Below the pieces are notes generated by a model. The model saw only the letters and a program-made list of their open reading frames with translations. It was not told the DNA's origin and made no database searches. Source: Millisia brevis NBRC 105863 (GTDB lineage Bacteria; Actinomycetota; Actinomycetes; Mycobacteriales; Mycobacteriaceae). Taken from it: a stretch of DNA of 38,339 bases. Position 1 is the stretch's first letter, and the number at the start of each line of letters is the position of its first letter. Both the position numbers and the translations under genes were made by a program. Below are positions 8,524 through 17,417 of this stretch, piece after piece. The DNA lies in assembly GCF_001552615.1 (NCBI RefSeq), contig NZ_BCRN01000028.1:1-38339 (forward strand), given 5' to 3'.

Positions 8524-9342
8524 GTGCTCGAAGGTTCCGCCCGCCGCCCCGACGGCGCCCGTCTGCGCTTCCAACTGGAGGGCGATCGCGGCAATCCTGT
8601 TCTGCTGCTCCTCCAGGGGCAGACCAACAGCCACGTGTGGTGGCGACGGCTGCGCGGCGACTTCACCGACCGCTTCCTGACGGTTACCTTCGACTACCGC
8701 GGCAGCGGTTCGACCGAGGTACCGGAGCCCGGCAGCGCCGAGGACATCGAGTGGACCGTCGAACTGTTCGCCGACGACGCCGCGGCGGTCCTGCGGGCCC
8801 TCGGCCGGCAGCGGGTGGCCGTTTACGGCACGTCGATGGGTGGGCGCATCGCCCAGCATCTGGCGATCCGACATCCCGAGCTGGTCGATCGGCTGGTCCT
8901 GGCCTGCACCACCGCCGGCGGCGAGCTGGCGACACCGCGGTCGGTCGAGGTCCAACGCATCCTGGTCGACCACGACAAGGTCCGGCGGCGACAGGCGGTC
9001 TTCGACCTGTTCTACCGGCCCGAATGGACCGCCGCCCACGGCGGCTATGCCGGCGCGCCCACCGATCTGCTCGGCGATCCGACGATGCCGAAGTGGGCGG
9101 CCAAGCGGCACTTCCTGGTCAGTGCGGAGCATTCCAGCGGCAACAACCTGTCCGCCGTCACCGCCCCCACCCTCGTCCTGCACGGCACCGACGACCGCTT
9201 CACCCCGGTGGTCGACGCCGAGGTGTTGACCGAGCGGCTGCCGAACGCCCGCCTCGAGGTGATCGCCGAGGGTCGGCACGGCTTCTTCGACGAATTCCGG
9301 GACACCGTGGTGCCCTTGGTCCGCCAACACGTGACCAGCTGA
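8524..9342 (+). CDS. Alpha/beta hydrolase, serine type
   Basis: A 272-aa hydrolase with the full triad. The nucleophile is Ser104 in GTSMGG, the acid lies in HGTDDRF (Asp223 or 224), and the base is His252 in EGRHGFF. DYRGSGST matches the cap-proximal loop of the PcaD/esterase-like group. GTG start; no strong ribosome site is visible and the gene follows the AraC stop by 50 bases, so co-transcription with the regulator is likely. The exact substrate (lactone, ester or enol-lactone) cannot be told. It converges on the ABC permease gene with 17 bases between stops. Confidence 0.82.
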   Translation: MLEGSARRPDGARLRFQLEGDRGNPVLLLLQGQTNSHVWWRRLRGDFTDRFLTVTFDYRGSGSTEVPEPGSAEDIEWTVELFADDAAAVLRALGRQRVAVYGTSMGGRIAQHLAIRHPELVDRLVLACTTAGGELATPRSVEVQRILVDHDKVRRRQAVFDLFYRPEWTAAHGGYAGAPTDLLGDPTMPKWAAKRHFLVSAEHSSGNNLSAVTAPTLVLHGTDDRFTPVVDAEVLTERLPNARLEVIAEGRHGFFDEFRDTVVPLVRQHVTS

Positions 9343-9359
9343 AGCACCCCGTCGACCGA

Positions 9360-10955
9360 TCAGCCGACCACATCCCGACGCCGGTAGGCGGCCAGACCGC
9401 CGGCCACACCGATTACCGCGACCGCCGAGAGGACCACCAGCGGAGTCACCGCGAAGGGCACCGACGGCACCCGCGCGACGTGCTCGAAGGGCGACAGATC
9501 CAAGACGAACGACGGCAGCTTCAACAACGATCCGAAGCTGCCCAGCAGCGTTGCCAGCCCGACGAGCACCCAGGCGAAGCCGACCCAACCGGCGCGCAGT
9601 CCGTAGCCGACCGCGGCGACCGCGATCACCACCGCGACCGCCGGCAGATAGCTCAGGTGTCCGCCGAGCGACTGGGCGATCCGCGACGGGTCCCCGAGGG
9701 TGGCGGCCGCGGCGACACCGAGGCCGAGACCGGCGGCCAGCAGCACCACCGCCGAGCCGAGGATCGCCCCGGCCACACCGGATCCCATCCACCCCCAGCG
9801 GGATGTCGCCGTTGCCAGGACCACCTCGCTGCGGCCGGTCGACTCCTCGAGGGTCAGCCGGTGCATCGCCGTGACGCCGTAGCAGGTGGCGAGGATCGCG
9901 TCGAAGAAGAACATCGTCCCCAGGAACCCGCCCAGCAACTGACCGGGGTCGCCGCCCATCACCTCGATCGCGTACGTCGGCAGATCCGCCGCCGACGCCT
10001 CGACCGCGCTCGCCAGCGAGCCGAACAGCAGGGCGGCCAGCCCGACCGCGCCGGTCCAGATCACCAACGACGAACGCTCCAGGCGCATCATCAACCCGAA
10101 CGACCCGGTGAGCAGCGCAGAGGCGTGCGCGGCGCCGAGGCGCGCGCGAACCAGACCGGCGCCGACGTCCCGTCGATCCTGCACCGCCAGCGCCACCGCG
10201 ACGCCGACGACCAGCACCACGAGGCACCACCCGAGCGGCCACCAGCGCGGGTCCACGTAAGGCCGGGTCTGCTGCGCCCACGCGAACGGCGAGAACCAGG
10301 AGACCAGGTTGCCGTACGGGGTCAACGTATCGCCGACACCACGCAGCACCAGGGCCGCTCCGATCGCACCGACCGACAGTCCGGTCGCGCTGCGCGCATG
10401 CTCGGTGATCTGGGCGGCCACCGCGGCGATGCCGGCAAAAGCGAGCCCCACCCCGGCGACCCCACAGCCGAACAGGACACTGCCCGCCGGATCGAAGGTC
10501 GTCGCCAGCGCGGCGGCCACCAGGGCCCCCAGCACCAGGCTCGCGAGCGCCGCGACGATCAGCGCGGCGGCGGTCTGACTGTGCCGCCCGGTCGGGTTGG
10601 ACCGCACCATCTCCGCCCGGCCGGATTCCTCCTCGCCGCGGGTATGCCGCACGACGGTCAGCGCGCTCATCACCGCCGCCCCGATCAGGACATAGAGCCC
10701 GTAGATCGCCGCGAATACCGTGGCGTGCGTGGGGTTGTCGAGGCCGTAGCCCGGCCCGCTGAGCAGGGTGCCCGCCGGACCCCGCACAAAGGTGATCACC
10801 CCCTCGAGATTGGCGGTCGTCGGATAGGCGATCTCCAACTCCGCCGCCGAGTACCCGGCCAGCACAACGATCCCCAGGATCCAGGCCGGCAATCGGATGC
10901 GGTCGCGCCGCAGGGCGAGGCGAACCAGTGCGCCGGTGCCGGTGAAGGTCGTCAT
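9360..10955 (-). CDS. ABC exporter permease, TnrB3-like
   Basis: A 531-aa polytopic membrane protein with about a dozen hydrophobic segments in two similar halves (for example [15 protein letters not shown] near the start and the long alanine/valine runs toward the end). This size and the paired-half layout match the permeases of tetronasin-resistance-type ABC exporters of actinomycetes. It overlaps the ATPase gene upstream by four bases (ATGA), so translation is coupled. It should form the membrane pore of a drug or metabolite exporter. The substrate is not shown by the sequence. Confidence 0.82.
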   Translation of the reverse strand: MTTFTGTGALVRLALRRDRIRLPAWILGIVVLAGYSAAELEIAYPTTANLEGVITFVRGPAGTLLSGPGYGLDNPTHATVFAAIYGLYVLIGAAVMSALTVVRHTRGEEESGRAEMVRSNPTGRHSQTAAALIVAALASLVLGALVAAALATTFDPAGSVLFGCGVAGVGLAFAGIAAVAAQITEHARSATGLSVGAIGAALVLRGVGDTLTPYGNLVSWFSPFAWAQQTRPYVDPRWWPLGWCLVVLVVGVAVALAVQDRRDVGAGLVRARLGAAHASALLTGSFGLMMRLERSSLVIWTGAVGLAALLFGSLASAVEASAADLPTYAIEVMGGDPGQLLGGFLGTMFFFDAILATCYGVTAMHRLTLEESTGRSEVVLATATSRWGWMGSGVAGAILGSAVVLLAAGLGLGVAAAATLGDPSRIAQSLGGHLSYLPAVAVVIAVAAVGYGLRAGWVGFAWVLVGLATLLGSFGSLLKLPSFVLDLSPFEHVARVPSVPFAVTPLVVLSAVAVIGVAGGLAAYRRRDVVG

Positions 10956-11872
10956 CGCGATCCCGCCGATACGGTCGTCGGGGCGCCGTCCTGCGTGTCG
11001 TAGAACCGCATGAACAGATCCTCGAGGGAGGGCGGATTGGACACGATGCTCAGAATGCCCAGCTGCGCCAACGCCGCCATCACCGTCTCGGTGTGCTCGC
11101 CGTCCAATGCGAATTCCGCTGTCCCGTCCGTGATGCGGAAATCGTGCACACCCGGCAACCGAGCGATACCGGACGCATCACGCTGGGTGTCGACGGTGAT
11201 CGTGCTGCGGCGCAGATGCTTGAGGTCGGCGAGCCGGCCGGACTGCACCGTCGCGCCGTCCCGGACGATCGTCACCGTGTCGCAGAGCTTCTCGACCTCG
11301 GCGAGGATATGGCTCGACAGCAGAAAGGTCGCTCCGCGGGCCTTCAACTCCTCGACACACTGCTGAAAGACCGCCTCCATCAACGGGTCCAGACCCGACG
11401 TCGGCTCGTCGAGGATGTACAGGTCGACATCCGCCGACAGCGCGGCCACCAGGGCGACCTTCTGTCGATTGCCCTTCGAGTAGGTGCGGCCCTTCTTGCG
11501 CGGGTCGAGCTGGAACCGTTCGATCAACTCGTCGCGACGGGCGGTGTCGACCGTGCCGCGCAAACGGGAGAGCACGTCGATCGCCTCACCACCGGTGAGG
11601 TTGGGCCACAGGTTGACGTCGCCGGGGACGTACGCCAATCGGCGATGCAGGGAGACCGCGTCGCGCCACGGATCGCCGCCCAGGACCGATACCGATCCCG
11701 AGTCGGCCCGCAGCAGACCGAGCAGCACCCGGATGGTCGTCGACTTGCCGGCGCCATTGGGCCCGAGGAAGGCGGCGACCTCGCCGGGTTGAACCACCAG
11801 GTCCAGGCCGTCGAGGGCGCGGACGGAGCCGAAGGATTTGATGAGGTGGGAGACGTCGATGATCGGTGCCAT
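10952..11872 (-). CDS. ABC exporter ATP-binding protein, TnrB2/DrrA-like
   Basis: A 306-aa ATPase. Walker A is GPNGAGKST at 37-45, the signature is the relaxed YSKGNRQ at 131-137, and Walker B is [13 protein letters not shown] from 151. The C-terminal ~80 residues form the extra domain typical of DrrA-type antibiotic exporters ([34 protein letters not shown]). ATG start with GGAGG five bases upstream. It begins 10 bases after the tetR stop and overlaps the permease by four bases, so tetR, ATPase and permease form one operon. Confidence 0.9.
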   Translation of the reverse strand: MAPIIDVSHLIKSFGSVRALDGLDLVVQPGEVAAFLGPNGAGKSTTIRVLLGLLRADSGSVSVLGGDPWRDAVSLHRRLAYVPGDVNLWPNLTGGEAIDVLSRLRGTVDTARRDELIERFQLDPRKKGRTYSKGNRQKVALVAALSADVDLYILDEPTSGLDPLMEAVFQQCVEELKARGATFLLSSHILAEVEKLCDTVTIVRDGATVQSGRLADLKHLRRSTITVDTQRDASGIARLPGVHDFRITDGTAEFALDGEHTETVMAALAQLGILSIVSNPPSLEDLFMRFYDTQDGAPTTVSAGSR

Positions 11873-11882
11873 GGGTCCTCCG

Positions 11883-12557
11883 TCAGTCGTTCATCGGTCG
11901 TTGGGAGCTTTCGGGCCCCGAGGGTGGCGAGGGCGCGCCGGTCGCGGCGCGATAGGCGGCCAGGGCCGCGGGGTCGGTGAGCAATCCGTCGGTGTACATC
12001 TCGAGTGCCGGACCGACCGTGTCGGCGACGTAGGTGTTCCACACCGTTGCCGGGTCGGCTCCGGCGCTGAGGCCGAAGGCGAGCATCAGCCCGCCCATTC
12101 CGGTCAGGGTCAGATATCGGGCCCGCGCCGCCTCGTCCGCGGTCGGCACGACGATGCCGGCGGCCACCCCCTCGGCGAGCCGGACCCGCGCCGACTCGAC
12201 CAGGGTGTCGAAGAACGTTCGGGCCGCTGCGGTTCCGCTGCCGAGGCTGCGGACCATGTAGTGCACCTCGACGACGAGTTCGGGAGACATCAGCAGCTGA
12301 TCCATCATCGTCGACGCGACATCGTTCGATGCCACCCGCTGCTCCTGCATCGTCGCCACCAGGTCGAGCACGTGGGCATCGCAGGCCGCCTGCAGATCTT
12401 CCTTCGATCCGTAGTGATGCCGAATGAGCCCCAACGACACACCGGCCTCGTCGGCGATGCGCCGCAGTCCGACCTGGAAACCCTCCCGCGCGAAGCAGCG
12501 GATCGCCGCGTGCCGGATGCGGGCCGCCGCGGTGAGATCATCCGGTGCTATACGCAT
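11883..12557 (-). CDS. TetR-family repressor of the ABC exporter operon
   Basis: A 224-aa TetR regulator. The helix-turn-helix lies at about 27-51 ([28 protein letters not shown]). The rest is a helical ligand domain with no close signature. The frame stays open upstream to 12641, but the ATG at 12557 begins at the family N terminus and sits next to a palindrome and -10 box, so it is preferred. It is the first gene of the tetR-ATPase-permease operon, so it most likely represses both itself and the exporter until a ligand binds. Confidence 0.88.
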   Translation of the reverse strand: MRIAPDDLTAAARIRHAAIRCFAREGFQVGLRRIADEAGVSLGLIRHHYGSKEDLQAACDAHVLDLVATMQEQRVASNDVASTMMDQLLMSPELVVEVHYMVRSLGSGTAAARTFFDTLVESARVRLAEGVAAGIVVPTADEAARARYLTLTGMGGLMLAFGLSAGADPATVWNTYVADTVGPALEMYTDGLLTDPAALAAYRAATGAPSPPSGPESSQRPMND

Positions 12558-12566
12558 GAACAGTAG

Positions 12567-12583
12567 ACTATACCGCCGTATAG
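12567..12583 (-). promoter_or_regulatory. tetR operator palindrome overlapping the -10 box
   Basis: A perfect inverted repeat CTATAC-CGCC-GTATAG spans 12568-12583. On the minus strand the -10 hexamer TATAGT (12572-12567) lies inside it. The ATG at 12557 follows nine bases later with no ribosome site, so the transcript is leaderless or nearly so. A further CTATAC half-site sits at 12548-12553, exactly 20 bp away, inside the first codons. Autorepression is inferred. Confidence 0.65.
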
Positions 12584-12764
12584 CGGTCGGCAATGGCAGG
12601 CTCCCGGCGGATCGGGCGAAGGTGGGGGATCCGCTCCACAACCGGCTGCCGGGGGATTAGCGTCTGGCTCGATGGCGACGCGGCCTTCGGTGATGGGCGC
12701 CCGTCGGCATGTCGGGACGTCGGCACGAGTGGTCGACAGCGAACTTCGGCGGCGGGGAGTTGTG

Positions 12765-13217
12765 GTGCGGACCTTTCGGGGGATCGACGAGTTGGCCGGC
12801 TCGGCCGGTATCGAGTTGGGTACCAGTGCGTGGTTGACGATCGATCAGGATCGGGTCGATCGATTCGCGGAGGCGACCGACGACCACCAGTGGATCCACG
12901 TCGACCGGGAGCGGGCGGCCGCCGGCCCCTACGGAGGAACGATCGCGCACGGATTCCTCACCCTGTCGCTGGTACCCGCCCTGATGCGGCAGTTGTACGC
13001 CGTGAGCGGGGTGGCGATGGGTATCAACTGCGGCCTCGGGCGGGTGCGCTTCCTCACGCCCGTTCCGGTGGGTGGTCGCATCCGGGCGTTCGCGCGGGTT
13101 GCCTCGGCCGATCGGCTCGAGGGTGCGGTCCAGGTCGTCTTCGACACCACGGTCGAGCTCGAGGGTGCCGCCAGGCCGGCGGCGGTCGTCGAATCGCTTG
13201 TCCGCTTCGTCGGATGA
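12765..13217 (+). CDS. MaoC-like (R)-specific enoyl-CoA hydratase
   Basis: A 150-aa hot-dog-fold hydratase. The active site reads ATDDHQWIHVD (Asp near 40, His45), followed by GPYGGTIAHGFLTLSL, the classic MaoC pattern. Such enzymes add water to trans-2-enoyl-CoA in fatty-acid or polyhydroxyalkanoate metabolism. An ATG at 12672 gives a longer frame, but its first 31 residues are arginine-rich and unlike the family. The GTG at 12765 has GGGGAG five bases upstream and starts at the normal N terminus (MRTFRGIDEL). Confidence 0.85.
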   Translation: MRTFRGIDELAGSAGIELGTSAWLTIDQDRVDRFAEATDDHQWIHVDRERAAAGPYGGTIAHGFLTLSLVPALMRQLYAVSGVAMGINCGLGRVRFLTPVPVGGRIRAFARVASADRLEGAVQVVFDTTVELEGAARPAAVVESLVRFVG

Positions 13218-13347
13218 GGGCGCGATCGGTCGGCGGTCGTGATCGACTGATGACATCGGGGGCGTGCGCGGTGACGATGGATCTCGTGGGACGAATGTGG
13301 GATCGTCGAAACCACCAGGCCGTGGAACATATATCAAAGGTTGTGTC

Positions 13348-14742
13348 ATGACTGCGCAGATCGATCGATTGGACACCCTGGACATCGAGCGGGTGGTGGC
13401 GGACCGACGCGCGGTCTTCGCGACCGGGCGCACCCGCGGGCTCGACTGGCGGCTGCGTCAACTCGACGGCCTGATCCGACTGCTGGACGAGTCCGAGGAC
13501 CAGATCGCCGCGGCGCTGGCCGCCGATCTCGGTCGCGGCGCGGCGGAGGCCTGGATCGCCGACATCGCGTCGACTCGCGGCGAGGCGGAGTACACCCGCA
13601 AGCGACTGCGGCGGTGGATGCGCTCCCGCCGCGTGGCCACCCCGATCGCCCAGTGGCCGGCGCGGGCCCGGGTGCGACCGGAGCCGCTGGGCACCGTGCT
13701 GATCATCGGCGCCTGGAACTACCCGATCTACCTGACGTTGGGCCCGCTCGTCGGCGCGGTCGCCGCGGGCAACTGCGTGGTGATCAAGCCCTCGGAGATC
13801 AGTCCGGCCACGTCGGCCCTGCTCGCCCGCCTGCTGCCGCACTATCTCGACCCGGAGGCCGTCGTGGTCGTCGAGGGCGCGGCCGATGTGACGCAGCGAT
13901 TGATGGCGCAGGGGTTCGACCACGTGCTGTTCACCGGTGGCACCGAGATCGGCAAGAAGATCATGGCCGCCGCGGCGCCGACCCTGACGCCGGTCACCCT
14001 CGAATTGGGCGGCAAGAGTCCCGTCGTGATCGCCGCCGACGCCGATATCGCGGTTGCCGCGCGGCGCGTCGCCTGGATGAAGACGCTCAACTCCGGTCAG
14101 ACCTGCGTGGCCCCGGACTACGTGCTGGTGGAGCGGGCGGTCGCGGCCGAATTCATCGCCCGGGTGTCGGAGGCGATGCGCGAGTACGCGATCAACCGCC
14201 CCGACAGCTTCCTGCCGATCGTCAACGAGCGGCAGTTCGATCGTCTGGTCGCCGCGCTCGAAGCCACCACGGGCGATATCGCGGCCGGCGGGCGCTCCGA
14301 GCGGCGCGATCTGACCATCCAGGCGACCGTCGTGGTCGAACCGGACGTGTCCGAGCCGTTGATGACCGAGGAGATTTTCGGCCCGCTGCTGCCGATCCGC
14401 ACCGTCGAGTCCGTCGACGAAGCGATCGACTTCGTGGCCGCCCGACCCAAGCCGCTGGCCTTCTACGGATTCACCCGATCCTCGGTGACCCGCGATCGGA
14501 TGATCGACGAGGTTCCGGCCGGTGGGGTGGTGATCAATCACGTCGCGATGCACCTGTTGGTGCCGGGCCTGCCGTTCGGCGGGATCGGCGCGAGCGGTAT
14601 GGGCGCCTACCACGGCCGGACCGGCTTCGACACCTTCAGCCACGCCAAGCCGGTGCTGGTCCGCACCTTCCAGCCCGACCTACCGTTGGTCTACCCGCCG
14701 TATACCGACCGGGCGCTGAAGATCATGCGTCGCGTGCTCTAG
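13348..14742 (+). CDS. Aldehyde dehydrogenase (ALDH3-like)
   Basis: A 464-aa NAD(P)-dependent aldehyde dehydrogenase. Motifs seen are GAWNYP (Asn124, oxyanion), FTGGTEIGKKI (195-204, cofactor), LELGGKSP (Glu219, general base) and SGQTCVAPDY (nucleophile Cys253). Length and the GAWNYP start of the core match the ALDH3/fatty-aldehyde and coniferyl-aldehyde group. The ATG at 13348 has AAAGG nearby; the frame upstream to 13264 is not family-like. It follows the MaoC gene by 130 bases. Its 3' end overlaps the convergent ATP-grasp gene by 20 bases. Confidence 0.88.
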   Translation: MTAQIDRLDTLDIERVVADRRAVFATGRTRGLDWRLRQLDGLIRLLDESEDQIAAALAADLGRGAAEAWIADIASTRGEAEYTRKRLRRWMRSRRVATPIAQWPARARVRPEPLGTVLIIGAWNYPIYLTLGPLVGAVAAGNCVVIKPSEISPATSALLARLLPHYLDPEAVVVVEGAADVTQRLMAQGFDHVLFTGGTEIGKKIMAAAAPTLTPVTLELGGKSPVVIAADADIAVAARRVAWMKTLNSGQTCVAPDYVLVERAVAAEFIARVSEAMREYAINRPDSFLPIVNERQFDRLVAALEATTGDIAAGGRSERRDLTIQATVVVEPDVSEPLMTEEIFGPLLPIRTVESVDEAIDFVAARPKPLAFYGFTRSSVTRDRMIDEVPAGGVVINHVAMHLLVPGLPFGGIGASGMGAYHGRTGFDTFSHAKPVLVRTFQPDLPLVYPPYTDRALKIMRRVL

Positions 14743-15817
14743 GCGACCCGTCCGGAGGCGCGAGCAGTCGCACGGCGAGGTCCTCGGCCCGCTGCCGCTG
14801 CAGGGGTCCGAGCGCCGCGAAGTGCTCGAGACCCGGGGCGGCGTTGATCTCGATGATCGCGTAATCGCCTGCCGAGCTCGACAGGTCGCCACAGGCGAGA
14901 TCGAGACCGAACCAGCGCAGGCCGGTCGCGGTGCCCGCGGCCCCGGCGATCGACCGCCACCGCTCGGCGACGGCGTTGCCGTGGTCGGTGGCCCCTCCAC
15001 CGGTCGAGAGGTTCGACGAGTCGAGGACGGTGACCGAACGGCCATCCTCGACCACCGTGTCGGGTGCGTACCCGGACCGCGCCAGGGTGGCGGTCGTGCG
15101 GTGGACATGTCGACGCCCGAGCGGGTGATGCGGCAGCCGGTCGGTGCCGCCGCCGACCATGCGGTCGATCAGCACCGCGACGGTGGCGCGGCCGTCTCCC
15201 ACGATCACCGCGGGGAAGCGGCGGTAGGCGGCGACCACCTCCCCGTCCAGCACCACCAGTCGATGATCCGGGAGCGGGATGTCCCGCTCGACGATCGCGA
15301 TGCGCGCATCGGTGCGCGCGATTCGTTCGATCGCCGAGCGGACATCGCCGGCATCCGCACATTTGCGGACGTCGACCCCCATCGAACCCTGGCACGGCTT
15401 GACCCACACCGGATAGCCCAGCGCGTCTCCCACCGCCGCGGCTTCCCGACGGGCCTCGCCCAGCGGGTCGGTATCGGTCGCCGTTCCCATCCGGGTACGC
15501 CAATAGGGCAGCAGCACCCGGTCGCCGTCCGGAACGGTCAGATCGGCCGCCCGCAACAGGAACTTGGCGTATTCCTTGTCCGCCGCCACCGCTGCGGACG
15601 ACGAGGGGTTGACGCCGTAGTCGTTGCCCCGGGCGATGCGGACGCCGCCGTTGCGGTAGTCGATACGCACGACGTAGCCGTGCCGCGGTTCGATGTGCAA
15701 TCCGACGACGTCCGGCAGTCGGCCGGCGCGGTGGAGTTCGACCAGCAGGCGGGTGCCGTGCGGCGCTCCCGCCGGAACGTTCGGCGTTATCCGGTCGACG
15801 GCGGGTGGTTGCGACAC
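14723..15817 (-). CDS. ATP-grasp ligase of the agmatine-type operon
   Basis: A 364-aa ATP-grasp protein resembling the ATP-grasp part of cyanophycin synthetase and of N-acetylglutaminylglutamine synthetase. Visible elements are AADKEYAKFLL (79-88), YPVWVKPCQGSMG (Lys140, glycine loop 144-147), HRLVVLDGEVVAAYRRFPAVIVGDG (split: Arg186 region to Gly207) and the metal site IIEINAAPGLEH (Glu323, Asn325). Such enzymes activate a carboxylate as acyl-phosphate and join it to an amine. No Mur-ligase domain is present, so it is not a full cyanophycin synthetase. GTG start 25 bases after the GNAT gene stop. The substrate, perhaps agmatine or a derivative, is inference. Confidence 0.8.
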   Translation of the reverse strand: MSQPPAVDRITPNVPAGAPHGTRLLVELHRAGRLPDVVGLHIEPRHGYVVRIDYRNGGVRIARGNDYGVNPSSSAAVAADKEYAKFLLRAADLTVPDGDRVLLPYWRTRMGTATDTDPLGEARREAAAVGDALGYPVWVKPCQGSMGVDVRKCADAGDVRSAIERIARTDARIAIVERDIPLPDHRLVVLDGEVVAAYRRFPAVIVGDGRATVAVLIDRMVGGGTDRLPHHPLGRRHVHRTTATLARSGYAPDTVVEDGRSVTVLDSSNLSTGGGATDHGNAVAERWRSIAGAAGTATGLRWFGLDLACGDLSSSAGDYAIIEINAAPGLEHFAALGPLQRQRAEDLAVRLLAPPDGSPRARDA

Positions 15818-15842
15818 CCCGCGATGGTACGTCGACCGGCAG

Positions 15843-16502
15843 CTAGCGAGCGCTGTTGAAGGCCACCGCGTAGTAGGTCTGCACATCGACGGTGTCGAAG
15901 GAGACCCGGGCGAAGGAGTTGAACAGCTTCTCGGTCGTCTCGGCGAGTCCATTGCCCGCGTTGTTGATCCGGGCGATGTCGAAGGCGAGGATCGCGCGCT
16001 CCCGGACCAACTGATCGGCGGTGCGCCGCACCATCTTGTGATACACCCGGGCGTTCTGGGAACTGGGGCGTACCACGGCGAAGCCCAGGTAGTAGATCGC
16101 CGAGCGGGAGGCATGCTCCGGATACTGGTGGCGGTAGTACTCGGGGCTGATCCACGGCACCGTCTCGAGGTGGTTGGTGACGGTCATCATTCCCTCGATC
16201 TCGCCGGAACGGTTGCGGGCGAGAATCTTCGAGACCAACGGGTTGGTGACCTCCTCGAGAAACTCCTCGTGGGTCAACACATGTCGGGCAGCCGCCCGAA
16301 TGCGCAGCGGTCCGAAAGCGGCCTCGTAGAGGGCGTAGAGCTCCTCGACCTCGGCGGTGGTGAGCGTCTCCTCGACGGAGACCCGAATGTCCTCGTCGCG
16401 GGAGGCGTCGATGTACGGATCCGCCGGCGCGATATCGAGCGCCTCGGGAAGCCGAGTGGTCGGGATATGTTCGGTAAGATCGTCTACCTTGTTGGCGCTC
16501 AA
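15843..16502 (-). CDS. GNAT-like acyltransferase of the agmatine-type operon
   Basis: A 219-aa protein of probable GNAT fold: an N-terminal helical ELYALYEAAFGPL region, a central strand EIEGMMTVTNHLETVP, then YYLGFAVVRPSSQNARVYHKMV, which resembles an acyl-CoA-binding motif with a helix after it. I do not recognise a named family. The start is TTG at 16502, overlapping the decarboxylase stop by four bases (TTGA); no ATG or GTG is available near the N terminus. Its place between an arginine decarboxylase and an ATP-grasp ligase suggests it acylates an intermediate of the same pathway. This is inference. Confidence 0.65.
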   Translation of the reverse strand: MSANKVDDLTEHIPTTRLPEALDIAPADPYIDASRDEDIRVSVEETLTTAEVEELYALYEAAFGPLRIRAAARHVLTHEEFLEEVTNPLVSKILARNRSGEIEGMMTVTNHLETVPWISPEYYRHQYPEHASRSAIYYLGFAVVRPSSQNARVYHKMVRRTADQLVRERAILAFDIARINNAGNGLAETTEKLFNSFARVSFDTVDVQTYYAVAFNSAR

Positions 16503-17080
16503 GACATCACCCGATCGGTAAGGGCCATGGCGGCGGCCGGCACAGCCGCGTCGGAGCGCCACGAGGCCGACTGGTAGGAGGCGAGAACGAGCGCGCACAC
16601 CGGCTCGTCGGTGCAGGTGGCCGTCACGATGCGGCTCTCGATGGGACCGAAGTCGATGTTGCGGCCCGCGATCATGTGTTCGAGGGTTGCGGTGAGAGTC
16701 CACTCCACCGCTTCCGGAGAGCTTCCCTCGTCCTCGACGAAAAGCCCTGCATCGGAGCCATCTTGGCGGAACGCCCAGGCGATGCCGGCGCTGGCCGTCG
16801 TACCCGGCACCTTCGCCTCCGCCATGGCCCAGACGCAGTAGAGCCGGTCGCCCCAGGCGTGTTCGGTATAGACGCGATCGCGCTGCGCCACGATCGAACC
16901 CGGCGGGATCACCGAGGACAGGCGTACGAGGTTGACGTCGCCGACGCCGATGCGACGCAGCGCATGATCGAACGCCGCCAGCGGGGTGGGCCCCGTGGCG
17001 GTCGTCGCGGCCAGTTCGATCACGAACGGCCGGGTCCGGCTCGGGCCGGACTCGTGGGGTGGATATATGTCAATTTCCAA
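16499..17080 (-). CDS. Pyruvoyl-dependent arginine decarboxylase
   Basis: A 193-aa proenzyme of the PvlArgDC family. NLVRLSSVIPPGS (50-62) contains the Ser55-Ser56 self-cleavage site that yields the pyruvoyl group. VYTEHAWGDRLYCVWAM and ASAGIAWAF follow as in the family. The reaction is arginine to agmatine plus CO2. The likely start is TTG at 17080 (MEIDIYPPHE) with GAAGGG about 11 bases upstream; the frame stays open to 17188 with an ATG at 17170, so a longer form is possible. First gene of a three-gene operon with GNAT and ATP-grasp genes. This family is best known in archaea and Chlamydia. Confidence 0.82.
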   Translation of the reverse strand: MEIDIYPPHESGPSRTRPFVIELAATTATGPTPLAAFDHALRRIGVGDVNLVRLSSVIPPGSIVAQRDRVYTEHAWGDRLYCVWAMAEAKVPGTTASAGIAWAFRQDGSDAGLFVEDEGSSPEAVEWTLTATLEHMIAGRNIDFGPIESRIVTATCTDEPVCALVLASYQSASWRSDAAVPAAAMALTDRVMS

Positions 17081-17322
17081 CGGGGTTACCGACCCTTCAA
17101 CGCCGCGGAGAGGCCCGCGGTAGCTTCCTGATGTCGACTCGACTCCGGCTCGGGCGGTGCCCGCGGACATCGTCGACCTCGACGGCACGGGCGAACGGGC
17201 CGGTCTGTCGACAGCCGGGCGGTAGCGAATCGAACGATAGCTAGAGTAGCGCAGTTCGCAGCCGGTCGACCACGCCGGGCCCGGAAAAGGGGTGCCCCTA
17301 CTGTAGTGGGCTACAACACAGC
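17081..17322. other. Promoter region of the decarboxylase operon
   Basis: No gene is seen. A short GC hairpin (CCGCGG-N6-CCGCGG, 17103-17120) lies 23 bases upstream of the decarboxylase start and would fold in its leader. An imperfect palindrome, CCCCTACTGTAGTGGG (about 17294-17309), lies near the fadE23 terminator and could be an operator. No convincing -35/-10 pair was found. Confidence 0.35.
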
Positions 17323-17355
17323 GACGGCGCCGATGCGTGATGCATCGGCGCCGTC
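17323..17355 (-). terminator. Terminator hairpin after fadE23
   Basis: A perfect 14-bp stem (GACGGCGCCGATGC and its complement) with a 5-base loop lies 63 bases past the fadE23 stop. There is no long T-run, as is common in high-GC actinobacteria. Confidence 0.7.
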
Positions 17356-17417
17356 GTGTGATGTCCGGGTCCGTGATGGTCCCCGGTCGAGACTCCCGCG
17401 GGGTGACCTCCGGGGCG

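Noticed and set aside
8074-10281. 735-codon minus-strand frame across the AraC and hydrolase genes
   Set aside because: It is antisense to three genes with clear motifs; its own sequence has no recognisable domain.
8637-11003. 788-codon plus-strand frame opposite the ABC permease
   Set aside because: Gln/Arg/His-rich shadow of a real membrane protein gene on the other strand.
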